DNA of 64,000 bases from DATKPE01 sp033854175 (lineage in GTDB: Bacteria; Bacteroidota; Ignavibacteria; UBA10030; SZUA-254), in contig JAWOKN010000021.1 in NCBI GenBank assembly GCA_033854175.1, positions 31,378-95,377 of the forward strand, written 5' to 3'. Below are positions 17,302 to 26,416 of this stretch, piece by piece. Made by a program: the position numbers and the translations under genes. How positions within the stretch are numbered: position 1 is the first letter of the stretch; each line of letters begins with the position of its first letter. The notes under the pieces are model-generated. The model had not been told where the DNA came from. It ran no database searches and saw only the letters and a program-made list of their open reading frames with translations.

Positions 17302-17605
17302 TGTAGGATCCCCGAAATGCCCTGTAAAAAGTTGCCGAATCTCGCGGTTTGCCCGAATCAACACACACAGATTGGTACGTATTTATGACGATATTGTTGC
17401 GATTTCGGCTCCGGGATATCAGGAGATCTGCTCCGAATCGTCCGCTTCCCCATCACGTGTATCATCTGATGCGTGGCATCATTTTTGACTACCTCGCCCG
17501 ATTCACCACGAATCCTTTGTGCCCGATGCTGATACTTCCCGGGTGCGAAATTCGTTTTAGCAAATATCAGGAAATCTTCGTATCTTCGTCAAATCACAGC
17601 GAGTT
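17302..17605. other. Divergent intergenic region between adaptor and carB
   Basis: About 300 bases with no credible gene. It must hold the promoters of both the minus-strand exporter set and the plus-strand carB operon. Apart from the carB promoter candidate at its right end I see no repeat, hairpin with T-run, or riboswitch-like element. No pyrimidine-type attenuator could be recognised. Confidence 0.6.
17557..17588 (+). promoter_or_regulatory. Candidate promoter of the split carB operon
   Basis: The -7 box candidate is TATCTTCG (17581-17588), a good TAnnTTnG match. The -33 region is weaker: TTTTAG around 17555-17560, giving a spacing of 20-22. The carB start codon follows 17 bases after the box, leaving a leader of about ten bases without a clear Shine-Dalgarno sequence. 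Confidence 0.35.
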
Positions 17606-19087
17606 ATGCCAAGACGATCAGACTTTCAATCCGTTCTTCTCATTGGTGCCGGACCGATCATCATCGGTCAGGCCTGCGAATTCGATTATTCCGGAACCCA
17701 GGCCTGTAAGGTCCTGCGCGAAGAAGGTTATCGCGTCATACTCATCAACAGCAATCCCGCAACAATTATGACCGATCCCGAGTTTGCGGATCGGACCTAT
17801 ATTGAGCCGATCACCCCCGCATTCGTGGAAAAAGTAATCGAGCGCGACCGTCCGGACGTCCTCCTAGCCACCATGGGGGGGCAGACGGCCCTCAATACCG
17901 CCGTTGCGTTGGCAGAAAACGGCGTTCTCGAACGCTACGATGTTGAATTGATAGGGGCGAAGCTCGAGGCGATCAAAAGGGCCGAAAACAGGGAATTATT
18001 CCAAAAAACAATGCAAAGTATAGGGCTTGAGACCCCACAGGGGATGTTTGTCCGGTCGACGGGGGAGGCGATGCACTTTGCGGAAAAGATCGGTTTTCCG
18101 ATCATCATCCGTCCGTCCTTCACGCTCGGGGGTACGGGAGGGGGAACGGCGTTCAACAAGGAGGAATTTTTATCAAAAGTCGAGCACGCGCTGGCTGCGA
18201 GTCCGATTCATGAGACGTTAATTGAAGAATCGGTCATCGGCTGGAAGGAATTTGAACTCGAGGTCATGCGGGACCTGAAAGACAACGTCGTGATCATCTG
18301 CTCGATCGAGAATTTTGATCCGATGGGAGTTCACACCGGCGATTCCATCACGGTTGCGCCGGCACAGACCCGGACCGACAAGGAATACCAGTACATGCGT
18401 GACGCCGCCCGAAAAATCATCCGGGCGATCGGTGTTGAAACCGGCGGCTCGAATATCCAGTTTGCCGTCAATCCGGCGACAGGCCGGATGCTGGTGATCG
18501 AAATGAATCCGCGGGTATCGCGTTCATCGGCGCTCGCATCCAAGGCGACGGGGTTCCCGATCGCGAAAATTGCGGCGAAACTTGCCGTCGGCTACACGCT
18601 CGATGAAATTCCGAACGACATCACCCGTCAGACTCCTGCATCATTCGAGCCGGCCATTGATTATTGCGTTGTCAAGATTCCCCGCTGGGATTTTGAGAAA
18701 TTCAAGGGTGTTGATGATGTTCTCGGGGTCCAGATGAAATCGGTGGGTGAAGCGATGGCCTTTGGACGGACGTTCAAAGAAGCTCTGCAGAAAGCCATCA
18801 GATCGCTGGAACAGGGGCGTTACGGTCTGGGTGCCGATGGTAAGGACCTGTTCGACGCTGACACCCTCTCGGAAGAACAACGGCTCGAGTGGCGGGGACG
18901 GGTCATGCAGAGACTTGCCACACCCCGGTCCGACAACATCTTCTTCCTGCGGTACGCGGTACAACTCGGTGTCTCCGTCGGTGAACTCCATACCGTAACG
19001 GGGATCGATCCGTGGTTTCTCCACAACATACGGCAGATCGTTGAAATGGAAAACGAGCTGAAGTCCTGCACTGTCGGCATTTCGTAA
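17606..19087 (+). CDS. carB1: Carbamoyl-phosphate synthase large subunit, N-terminal half
   Basis: This 493-residue protein is the N-terminal half of CarB. It holds the first pre-ATP-grasp and ATP-grasp domains, which make carboxyphosphate from bicarbonate and ATP, and most of the oligomerisation domain. Matching segments include LIGAGPIIIGQACEFDYSGT, TMGGQTALN, PSFTLGGTGGG, FDPMGVHTGDSITVAPAQT and EMNPRVSRSSALASKATGFP. The protein stops a little after DPWFLHNIRQIVEMEN, at the position where one-chain CarB continues into the second part of the oligomerisation domain. There is no frameshift or decay: the stop is clean, and the rest is encoded as an intact gene 577 bases further on. The final TAA overlaps an ATG of the next gene. 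No carA (glutaminase) is in the window. Confidence 0.96.
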   Translation: MPRRSDFQSVLLIGAGPIIIGQACEFDYSGTQACKVLREEGYRVILINSNPATIMTDPEFADRTYIEPITPAFVEKVIERDRPDVLLATMGGQTALNTAVALAENGVLERYDVELIGAKLEAIKRAENRELFQKTMQSIGLETPQGMFVRSTGEAMHFAEKIGFPIIIRPSFTLGGTGGGTAFNKEEFLSKVEHALAASPIHETLIEESVIGWKEFELEVMRDLKDNVVIICSIENFDPMGVHTGDSITVAPAQTRTDKEYQYMRDAARKIIRAIGVETGGSNIQFAVNPATGRMLVIEMNPRVSRSSALASKATGFPIAKIAAKLAVGYTLDEIPNDITRQTPASFEPAIDYCVVKIPRWDFEKFKGVDDVLGVQMKSVGEAMAFGRTFKEALQKAIRSLEQGRYGLGADGKDLFDADTLSEEQRLEWRGRVMQRLATPRSDNIFFLRYAVQLGVSVGELHTVTGIDPWFLHNIRQIVEMENELKSCTVGIS

Positions 19088-19107
19088 TGAATCATCAAGG
19101 TGTAACC

Positions 19108-19596
19108 ATGATAAACAAAATTCTGTTGCTTACGGGAACATGCATTCTCACGTTGTTCACCGTTGTGTCGTCCGGACGGTCACAGGTCCCGCCCGATCGC
19201 GATGCATTGCTCAACGGTGAGGAGACAGGCCTGACGGCGAGCGCCGATGCGAACGGTTATCCGGGGCCGAAGCGCGTCCTTGATGTCGCAGGCGATCTGA
19301 AGCTTTCCGCCGGACAGAAAAAGGAGATCGAGCAGATCTACACTCAGACCCAGTCCCGGGCGAAGGAGCTTGGGCAGCGGATTATCTCTGTCGAAAAGGA
19401 GCTGAACGAATCGTTTGCCTCCGGGTTGGTGGCTGAAAACACCATCCGCGAATCCGTCGATCAGATTGAAAAACTCCGCGCGAAACTCCGGACCCTGCAC
19501 CTGGTCGCGCACCTCAAAACGCGGGCGGTCCTTTCAAGCGCCCAGGCCGAGATGGTAAGAAAAATGAAACGCGCGGGTGCCCGGACAGGTCATTAG
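19108..19596 (+). CDS. Spy/CpxP-like periplasmic protein inserted between carB halves
   Basis: A 162-residue exported protein. It starts with a signal peptide (MINKILLLTGTCILTLFTVV, cleavage near SSGRSQ) and continues as a helical, charged protein with a pattern like Spy/CpxP/ZraP periplasmic chaperones (LKLSAGQKKEIEQIYTQTQS and later RAVLSSAQAEMVRKMK, resembling the LTxxQ repeats). The start at 19108 is preferred over 19087 because AAGGTG lies at the right distance. It sits between the two halves of carB, in the same direction, with 20 bases before it and 68 after. Nothing in its sequence relates to pyrimidine or arginine synthesis; it may be a passenger or an insertion remnant now fixed in the operon. 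Confidence 0.75.
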   Translation: MINKILLLTGTCILTLFTVVSSGRSQVPPDRDALLNGEETGLTASADANGYPGPKRVLDVAGDLKLSAGQKKEIEQIYTQTQSRAKELGQRIISVEKELNESFASGLVAENTIRESVDQIEKLRAKLRTLHLVAHLKTRAVLSSAQAEMVRKMKRAGARTGH

Positions 19597-19664
19597 GAAA
19601 TTCCCCCGACCCGGTGGATCGGTGGGCCTTATCGGTGTAACCGGGCCGGATATCGAAAAGTAGA

Positions 19665-21461
19665 ATGCCGCAAAAGATCACGCACGACATACTTCTGAAG
19701 GCAAAACAGTACGGGTTCTCCGACCGCCAGCTTGCGCACCTCTGGCATACGGACGAGTCGGTTGTGCGGGACCTGAGGAAATCCCTCAATGTCCGCTCGG
19801 TGTTTAAAACCGTCGACACCTGTGCCGCGGAATTCGCGGCGGAGACGCCCTATCACTACTCCACCTACGAGCAGGAGAATGAAGTCAAAGTCTCGCCCCG
19901 GAAAAAAGTCATCATCCTCGGCGGTGGCCCGAACCGCATCGGGCAGGGGATTGAGTTCGACTATTGCTGCGTCCACGGGATTTTCGCACTCGAAGAAGAG
20001 GGGTACGAGACGATCATGATCAACTGCAATCCCGAAACGGTTTCGACCGATTATGATCAGGCCGACAAGCTTTACTTTGAACCGCTGACGCTCGAAAACG
20101 TCCTTGACATCTATACGGCGGAACAACCTGAGGGTGTCATGGTCAGTTTCGGGGGCCAGACCCCGCTGAAACTCGCGAAGGCGCTCGAGGCCAATGGGAT
20201 GCGGATTCTCGGAACATCCTCCGAAAGCATTGACATCGCTGAGGACCGAAAACGGTTCGGTGATCTTCTGAAAAAGCTCCAGATACCCCATCCGAGGGAC
20301 GGCACCGCGGTATCGGTCGATGAGGCGAGGAAAGTTGCCTCGGCGATCGGTTATCCGGTACTTGTCCGGCCTTCCTATGTATTGGGCGGGCGGGGGATGG
20401 AGATTGTCTACAAACCCGAGACCCTGGATGATTACATGAGGAATGCCGTTGATGTCTCGCCGGGTCTTCCGATCCTGATTGATAAATTTCTGGAGGACGC
20501 GAGGGAATTTGATGTCGATGCGGTCTGCGACGGCCGGGATGTTCTCATTGGCGGTGTATTACAGCATATCGAGGAAGCGGGGATACATTCGGGGGACAGC
20601 GCCTGTGTTTTGCTGCCGCAGTCGGAAAGCGTCCAGGTGATCGAGCAATTGAAGGATTTCACACGGAAGCTTGCCCTTGCCCTTGATGTCCGGGGTCTGG
20701 TGAACGTGCAATGTGCCGAGAAGGACGGGATTGTCTACGTCCTTGAGGTCAATCCCCGTGCATCCCGGACGGTTCCGTTTATCAGCAAGGCCATGGATGT
20801 ACCGCTTGCGAAGATTGCGACGAAGGTCATGCTGGGGAGATCCCTCCGTGAACTTGGCGTTCCCCTGGAGCAGCGTCCGAAGCATATCGCCGTGAAGAAT
20901 CCCGTTTTCCCGTTCGGGAAGTTTCCGAAGGCAAAGGTCTATCTCGGCCCCGAAATGCGGTCGACCGGGGAGGTCATGTCGATCTCCGATGACTTTGGCG
21001 AAGCGATTGCAAAGGCGTTTCTGGGTGTCGGGGGGAGCATCCCGACCGAGGGGGGTGTTTTCGTGAGTGTCAACAACAATGACAAGAATTACCGGACGTT
21101 GGAAGTGGCAAAGGGGTTCATCCGCAACGGATTCAAGATCTACGCGACCGCCGGGACATCGAAATACCTTTCAGAGCACGGAATTGCCAATACGATGGTC
21201 TACAAGGTCAATGAAGGCCGCCCGAACATTGTCGACGCGGTGAAGAACGGACAGATTCAGATTCTCATCAACACGCCGCTCGGCGAAAATTCCCGGTTTG
21301 ACGAGCTGGCAATCGGCAGCGCGGCACTCGAGGCGAAACTCCCGATCATTACAACCATATCGGCCGCGGCGGCCGTCGTCAGGGGGATTCAATGGATGCG
21401 GGAACGGTCATCGAGTGTGAAATCATTGCAGGAATATCATGCCCAGCACGCAAGTGTGTAA
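19665..21461 (+). CDS. carB2: Carbamoyl-phosphate synthase large subunit, C-terminal half
   Basis: This 598-residue protein is the C-terminal half of CarB: the end of the oligomerisation domain (DILLKAKQYGFSDRQLAHL, then VDTCAAEFAAETPYHYSTYE), the second ATP-grasp that phosphorylates carbamate (ILGGGPNRIGQGIEFDYCCV, GGQTPLKLAKALEANG, RPSYVLGGRGMEIVY, EVNPRASRTVPFISKA) and the C-terminal MGS-like allosteric domain from about residue 455. In the allosteric domain the residues that bind IMP/UMP in E. coli appear kept (ATAGTS for the two threonines, and the lysine in YKVNEGRP), so feedback control by nucleotides is likely. Together the two halves total 1091 residues, matching one full CarB. It begins with its own ATG, with no sign of a broken reading frame. 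Confidence 0.96.
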   Translation: MPQKITHDILLKAKQYGFSDRQLAHLWHTDESVVRDLRKSLNVRSVFKTVDTCAAEFAAETPYHYSTYEQENEVKVSPRKKVIILGGGPNRIGQGIEFDYCCVHGIFALEEEGYETIMINCNPETVSTDYDQADKLYFEPLTLENVLDIYTAEQPEGVMVSFGGQTPLKLAKALEANGMRILGTSSESIDIAEDRKRFGDLLKKLQIPHPRDGTAVSVDEARKVASAIGYPVLVRPSYVLGGRGMEIVYKPETLDDYMRNAVDVSPGLPILIDKFLEDAREFDVDAVCDGRDVLIGGVLQHIEEAGIHSGDSACVLLPQSESVQVIEQLKDFTRKLALALDVRGLVNVQCAEKDGIVYVLEVNPRASRTVPFISKAMDVPLAKIATKVMLGRSLRELGVPLEQRPKHIAVKNPVFPFGKFPKAKVYLGPEMRSTGEVMSISDDFGEAIAKAFLGVGGSIPTEGGVFVSVNNNDKNYRTLEVAKGFIRNGFKIYATAGTSKYLSEHGIANTMVYKVNEGRPNIVDAVKNGQIQILINTPLGENSRFDELAIGSAALEAKLPIITTISAAAAVVRGIQWMRERSSSVKSLQEYHAQHASV

Positions 21462-21484
21462 ACATCACTAATGATGGAGGATAC

Positions 21485-22084
21485 ATGAAAATACCGTTAT
21501 GGTTCTTTGTCTGTCTCCTGTTGACGGGGTCAGTATATGGCCAGGATGAGATGATTGGTGCGCCGGTGAAGGTTGCGCTCGGAATTGGCGCGGGTCCGTC
21601 CACCCCCACAGGGTCATTGGGCGATCGGGATGATGCCGGATGGAATGCCGCCGCGAAGGTCCGTCTGGAAGGATTGATCCCGCTGCAGATTGTCGGGATG
21701 GTTCAATACAACCGTCTTCCCAACCGCTCGCAATCCGTCGCTCCGGCCGTGGTGGGCCCCATTGCGCCGGCCAGTTCGGGTGAGTATGATGTGGCATGGC
21801 TCTATGGTGCCGGTTTGGAATTCCCCATCTCGCTTCCCGTCATCCGGCCCTACATCGGTGTCGATGGTTTTGTGTCATCGCTTTCGAGCACGGCTGCGAA
21901 CGCAAGTTCGATAACGAGGGAGGGGGTTGATGCCGGCATAGGGGCGCAGATTCCGTTTGCGGTTTTCGGAAACGTCAATGTGGAGTTCAAATACCAGATC
22001 TTCAATGTCGCCGGCAAGGAACAGAACGAAGATACGTATTCTCAGGTCATGGCGAATATCTCGCTTTCGTTCGGAATCCTGTGA
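21485..22084 (+). CDS. Small outer-membrane beta-barrel-like protein, copy 1
   Basis: A 199-residue secreted protein with signal peptide (MKIPLWFFVCLLLTGSVYGQ) and an alternating-strand body (VALGIGAGPSTPTGSLG, VRLEGLIPLQIVGMVQYN, YGAGLEFPISLPVIRPYIG), ending in SLSFGIL. The plan fits an eight-stranded OmpA/OmpW-like barrel. A good ribosome site (GGAGG) precedes the ATG at 21485, 23 bases after carB2. Function unknown; it resembles the next gene in length and organisation. Confidence 0.75.
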   Translation: MKIPLWFFVCLLLTGSVYGQDEMIGAPVKVALGIGAGPSTPTGSLGDRDDAGWNAAAKVRLEGLIPLQIVGMVQYNRLPNRSQSVAPAVVGPIAPASSGEYDVAWLYGAGLEFPISLPVIRPYIGVDGFVSSLSSTAANASSITREGVDAGIGAQIPFAVFGNVNVEFKYQIFNVAGKEQNEDTYSQVMANISLSFGIL

Positions 22085-22154
22085 TGATGACCCCGGTTGG
22101 TCCGATGGGGAATATATTCGTATATTCCGGACTACGGATCAATCGGGAACTGTC

Positions 22155-22748
22155 ATGAGGAAATTCTTTCGGCAGCGTCTTCTTCTCTTGTGCATTGTTC
22201 TCCCGCTGAACGGGCTTTCAGGACAGACGTCGGCGGGGAGTCACCTCGATATCGGACTCGGGGGCGGTTATGCAATCCCGAGGGGTGATTTTTCCGGAAT
22301 TGCAAAAACCGGCTATCATATCGGTCTGAGGGGAAAGGTCTTTTCAAAAGGCTTTCTCCGCATCGACGCGGGTCTGCATTATAATAATCTCGGGATGGAG
22401 AAAGAAGTTCTGATTGCTCCCTTCGCTCCCCCCGTGATGGAACACGGCAGTCTCGGTTACTGGATGTTCTCCGCCGGTCTGGCGGTGGAGCCACGTATGG
22501 AGGGACCCGCGCCCTATGCCGGTGTTGATGCCCTGTTCAACCTGCTTGAAAGCACGCCGACGTTCGAGAGTCAGACTTCCCACACAGGGCTCAGCCTGGA
22601 GGGTGGGATTGCAATGCCGCTTCTTCCTTCGGTGTCCGTCGACGGCCATGTGCAGTATCAGATCCTCAACCTCTTCGATAAGGGTGGGAGCGGGGTGGCG
22701 ATGACGCAGCTCGTCGCCGAACTGTCATTGTTCTTCACGGTTTTGTGA
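22155..22748 (+). CDS. Small outer-membrane beta-barrel-like protein, copy 2
   Basis: A 197-residue protein with signal peptide (MRKFFRQRLLLLCIVLPLNG) and an outer-membrane barrel-like body beginning DIGLGGGYAIPRGDFSG and ending LSLFFTVL. Length, the glycine-proline start of the mature part and the terminal strand match the preceding gene, so the two look like diverged tandem paralogues. The start at 22155 is chosen for the signal peptide; there is no strong Shine-Dalgarno sequence. Upstream, two TATATTC(G/C) boxes lie in tandem (about 22108-22123), possibly an internal promoter. Confidence 0.72.
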   Translation: MRKFFRQRLLLLCIVLPLNGLSGQTSAGSHLDIGLGGGYAIPRGDFSGIAKTGYHIGLRGKVFSKGFLRIDAGLHYNNLGMEKEVLIAPFAPPVMEHGSLGYWMFSAGLAVEPRMEGPAPYAGVDALFNLLESTPTFESQTSHTGLSLEGGIAMPLLPSVSVDGHVQYQILNLFDKGGSGVAMTQLVAELSLFFTVL

Positions 22749-22764
22749 ATGTGATATCCGTCGT

Positions 22765-25620
22765 ATGAAAAAAAAGTTATCCCCACGGGGTAAAAACTCT
22801 CCCTCGCCGCAGGCGGGAGTGCGCAGTGATGGGGGAGAGGTCATCACGATCCGCGGGGCGAGGGTGCACAACCTCAAAAACATTTCCCTTGATCTCCCCC
22901 GCAATAAATTGATCGTCCTGACCGGGGTCAGCGGCTCCGGCAAATCGAGTCTTGCGTTCGACACGATCTATGCCGAGGGTCAGCGAAGGTTTGTGGAAAG
23001 TCTTTCGTCCTACGCGCGCCAGTTTCTCGAGCGTATGGACAAACCGGACGTGGATTTCATCCGCGGTATCAGTCCGGCTATCGCGATCGAGCAAAAAACC
23101 GCCGCAAGAAACCCGAGGTCGACCGTTGGTACCACGACCGAGATCTATGACTATCTTCGGCTTCTCTTCGCCCGCATCGGAAAAACCTTCTGCATGAAAT
23201 GCGGAAATCTTGTCCAGCGTGATTCGGTTTCGACCGTCATCGCGGCGCTCGATGCAAAATGCACCAAGACGCACGAACTCAGGCTCTATGTACTATTTCC
23301 CCTCCACCATCACAAGGATATCCCCCTTGACGTTGAGATTGAGCACTTAAAGAAAGAGGGATTTTTCAGGATCGTGACCGAGCATGACATCGTCGACCTC
23401 CACGAGCAGCGGTTGACGGCGACGGCGAAGAGGAAGCCGGTTTTCGTATTGGTGGATCGGCTGATATACCGGAAGGGTGAAGAAAATCCGAGGCTTGGCG
23501 ACTCGCTTGAAACCGCATTCAAGGCGGGGGATGGGTTTGCGGTGGTCAGGATCCTGGAGGAGAACGAGGATCTCCGTTTCAACCAGCATTTCGCATGTTC
23601 ACGCTGCGGAACAAAACACGAGGAACCTGATCCCCGGTTGTTCTCGTTCAACAGCCCCTTCGGTGCCTGCCCCAAATGTCAGGGATTCGGCCGGTCGGTG
23701 GGGATCGATATGAAATTGGTCGTACCCGATCCGGTCAAGTCTCTCCGCGATGGTGCCATCCAGCCCTGGACCGTCCCCAAATGGCATAATTGGCTCCGCG
23801 ATCTGCTCCGTATCGCGTATGATGCAAACCTGCGGATTGATGTGCCCTTTGAAAAGTTGTCGAAGAAAGAGATCGACATCGTCATGAACGGTTATGACGG
23901 GTTTAAGGGAATCAACGGTTTCTTCACGATGGTGGAAGGTAAGCTCTACAAGATTTACTACAGGATCCTCTTGAGCCGGTACCGGGGATACACCACGTGC
24001 AGTGCATGCGGCGGGGCGAGGCTCAGGCCGGAGGCACTGACCGTACGGATCGGCGGAAAGAATATGGCCGATATTGTCCGGATGACGATCGAGGACGTTT
24101 TTGCATTCTTTTCCGGCCTCTCCCTTCCGGCCTTTGAGAAGGAAATCGCAAAGCGGATTCTCCGCGAACTTCACCGCCGGCTGGGATATCTTGTAAACGT
24201 GGGAATAGGATATCTGACCCTCGACCGGCTCTCGAGCACGCTCTCGGGAGGGGAATCTCAGCGGATCAACCTCGCGACGGCCCTCGGGTCATCCCTGGTC
24301 GGTTCCCTCTATGTCCTGGATGAACCGAGTATCGGGCTCCATCCCCGGGACAATCAGAAACTGATCTCCATCCTCAGCGCGCTGCGGGACGTCGGTAACA
24401 CGGTCATAGTCGTCGAGCACGATTCGGACATGATGAAGGCCGCCGACGAGATCGTCGATCTGGGCCCGCGGGCTGGGGAATCGGGCGGGGAGATCGTAGC
24501 CCAGGGTGATTTCCGGGAGATCACAAATACTGACGCTTCGCTCACCGGGAAATACCTCGGCGGAAAATTATCGATCAGCATCCCGGAGAAAAGGCGGCGG
24601 AAAACGCGGGCTTCAATTGTGCTGCGGGGCGCGTCGGCGCATAACCTCAAATCGATTGATGTCGAAATCCCGCTCAACATGTTCGTCGCCGTCACCGGTG
24701 TGAGCGGCTCCGGCAAAAGCACGCTTGTCCATGAAATACTCTACCGCGCCATCAAGTCGAGGAAGGGCACCCCGGTCGGTGAAGCGGGGGCCTATGGATC
24801 CATCGAGGGGGTGGATTTGATCGGCGACGTTGAGCTCATCGACCAGTCGCCGATTGGCAGGACGCCGCGCTCGAACCCCGTCACGTACATCAAGGGATTC
24901 GATTTGATCCGCGACCTGCTTGCAAACACGCAGGTGGCGAAAGTTCACGGGTACACGCCCGGATATTTTTCGTTCAATGTCGACGGCGGGAGATGTGAGG
25001 CATGTGAAGGGAGTGGAATTCAGACGATTGAGATGCAGTTCCTTGCCGATCTCGAGCTCGTCTGTGAGGTTTGCCAGGGAAAGAGGTATAAAAAAGGTGT
25101 CCTGGAGATCCGCTACATGGGAAAAAATGTCGATGATATGTTGAACATGACGGTCACCGGGGCCATTGAATTTTTTTCCGCCCATCCCACGGGATTGAAA
25201 GTGGCACGGCGGTTGAAGGTTCTCGAGGACGTCGGCATGGGGTACATCAGACTCGGGCAATCCGCCACGACGTTATCGGGGGGAGAAGCGCAGCGGATCA
25301 AGCTCGCATCGCATCTCTCGCCGCATGAGGATGGCCAGCGCATCCTCTATATTCTCGACGAACCGACGACAGGTCTGCATTTTGACGACATCGCGAAGCT
25401 CCTCCGCGCCCTGAATGCACTCATCGAGCGGGGGAATTCGGTTCTTCTCATCGAGCATAACATGGACGTGATAAAGTGTGCTGACTGGATCATCGATCTC
25501 GGACCCGAGGCAGGTGATAAGGGGGGCCGGGTAGTGGCTATGGGGACTCCTGAGGATGTCGCGAGGGTGCAGGAGAGCTATACCGGAAAATATCTCCGTC
25601 CGTATCTCCGCCCCGATTGA
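22765..25620 (+). CDS. uvrA: Excinuclease ABC subunit A
   Basis: UvrA recognises DNA damage and loads UvrB in nucleotide excision repair. The 951-residue protein has the double-ABC design: Walker A LTGVSGSGKSSLAFDT and VTGVSGSGKSTLVHE, signatures LSGGESQRINLA and LSGGEAQRIKLA, and Walker B LYVLDEPSIGLHP and YILDEPTTGLH. Zinc-binding CxxC pairs are visible in CSRCGTKHEEP / CPKCQGFG and CEACEGSG / CEVCQGKRY. It has a 25-residue basic N-terminal extension. It starts 16 bases after the barrel gene and may be read from the same transcript, though a link is unlikely. Confidence 0.98.
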   Translation: MKKKLSPRGKNSPSPQAGVRSDGGEVITIRGARVHNLKNISLDLPRNKLIVLTGVSGSGKSSLAFDTIYAEGQRRFVESLSSYARQFLERMDKPDVDFIRGISPAIAIEQKTAARNPRSTVGTTTEIYDYLRLLFARIGKTFCMKCGNLVQRDSVSTVIAALDAKCTKTHELRLYVLFPLHHHKDIPLDVEIEHLKKEGFFRIVTEHDIVDLHEQRLTATAKRKPVFVLVDRLIYRKGEENPRLGDSLETAFKAGDGFAVVRILEENEDLRFNQHFACSRCGTKHEEPDPRLFSFNSPFGACPKCQGFGRSVGIDMKLVVPDPVKSLRDGAIQPWTVPKWHNWLRDLLRIAYDANLRIDVPFEKLSKKEIDIVMNGYDGFKGINGFFTMVEGKLYKIYYRILLSRYRGYTTCSACGGARLRPEALTVRIGGKNMADIVRMTIEDVFAFFSGLSLPAFEKEIAKRILRELHRRLGYLVNVGIGYLTLDRLSSTLSGGESQRINLATALGSSLVGSLYVLDEPSIGLHPRDNQKLISILSALRDVGNTVIVVEHDSDMMKAADEIVDLGPRAGESGGEIVAQGDFREITNTDASLTGKYLGGKLSISIPEKRRRKTRASIVLRGASAHNLKSIDVEIPLNMFVAVTGVSGSGKSTLVHEILYRAIKSRKGTPVGEAGAYGSIEGVDLIGDVELIDQSPIGRTPRSNPVTYIKGFDLIRDLLANTQVAKVHGYTPGYFSFNVDGGRCEACEGSGIQTIEMQFLADLELVCEVCQGKRYKKGVLEIRYMGKNVDDMLNMTVTGAIEFFSAHPTGLKVARRLKVLEDVGMGYIRLGQSATTLSGGEAQRIKLASHLSPHEDGQRILYILDEPTTGLHFDDIAKLLRALNALIERGNSVLLIEHNMDVIKCADWIIDLGPEAGDKGGRVVAMGTPEDVARVQESYTGKYLRPYLRPD

Positions 25621-25647
25621 GGTGGACGGAATGCAGCCGGGAGCGGC

Positions 25648-26337
25648 CTAAATGGCGCTGCCGAACTTCAGGCTAATATAGAACCCACCGAATTCCTTTT
25701 TTGTCTCGTTCTGCAGATTCTCCAATCCTTTCGGATAGGGGAGGAAGTAATATCGGATATTCAGTCCGAGGACATTTGAATGCTCCGATCCAAAATACGC
25801 CCCGATGTCGAGATACCCGCCGACAAAATACCGGGGGGATCCCTTTCCGATACCGGTGAAAAATTCCTCGTTATAGGGGAACATATAGATCATCGTCGGA
25901 CCGGCCGCGGCGCTCACATACGGGCGGAAATTGTCCACGATGTCGTCCTTGAACAGTCGTCGTTCCAGTCCGGCAAAAAGGGGTAGTACGAGGAACCTGT
26001 TGACCTTGCCGGGTATGTAACGATTGCCGAAGTAATCGATATACTCCTTTTCATTGTCATCGCCGGCTTCCGAGATTGAAAAATCGATGAAGGAGGAGAG
26101 CTCATCGGTATACTCATGCCGGTAAAATGTCCCCAGGCCGAACCCGCCGGCAGAAACCAGGACATCGACGCCGATCGAATTGTGACGATAATCCTGAATA
26201 ACGGGTATGGAGTCCATGTTTGCGGCGGAATTTTTTGCAGTCAGGGTGTCCTTGATTGAAGGCTGGGTTTGGGCGTGGAGAAGAGGTGAAATACTCAGAG
26301 ATACAAGAACGATTGTCAGATGCTTTCTGATAAACAT
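25648..26337 (-). CDS. Outer-membrane beta-barrel-like protein
   Basis: A 229-residue secreted protein. Signal peptide MFIRKHLTIVLVSLSISPLLHAQ, then a short threonine/asparagine linker and amphipathic strands (VDVLVSAGGFGLGTFYRHEY, YVSAAAGPTMIYMFPYNEEF, YFVGGYLDIGAYFG, GGFYISLKFGSAI). The aromatic-rich terminal strand is typical of a barrel inserted by the BAM machinery. No family name is recognised. It is convergent with uvrA, 27 bases apart. Confidence 0.75.
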   Translation of the reverse strand: MFIRKHLTIVLVSLSISPLLHAQTQPSIKDTLTAKNSAANMDSIPVIQDYRHNSIGVDVLVSAGGFGLGTFYRHEYTDELSSFIDFSISEAGDDNEKEYIDYFGNRYIPGKVNRFLVLPLFAGLERRLFKDDIVDNFRPYVSAAAGPTMIYMFPYNEEFFTGIGKGSPRYFVGGYLDIGAYFGSEHSNVLGLNIRYYFLPYPKGLENLQNETKKEFGGFYISLKFGSAI

Positions 26338-26416
26338 ACGCTTTGCCTATCGGTCGATTCCGGTGATAACGACTCTACAATGTAATATAAACCGGCGGGA
26401 CGCTAAAGTCAAGAAC

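Noticed and set aside
17606..21461. carB as a frameshifted pseudogene
   Set aside because: Both parts have intact motifs, proper starts and stops, and an unrelated complete gene between them; nothing suggests decay.
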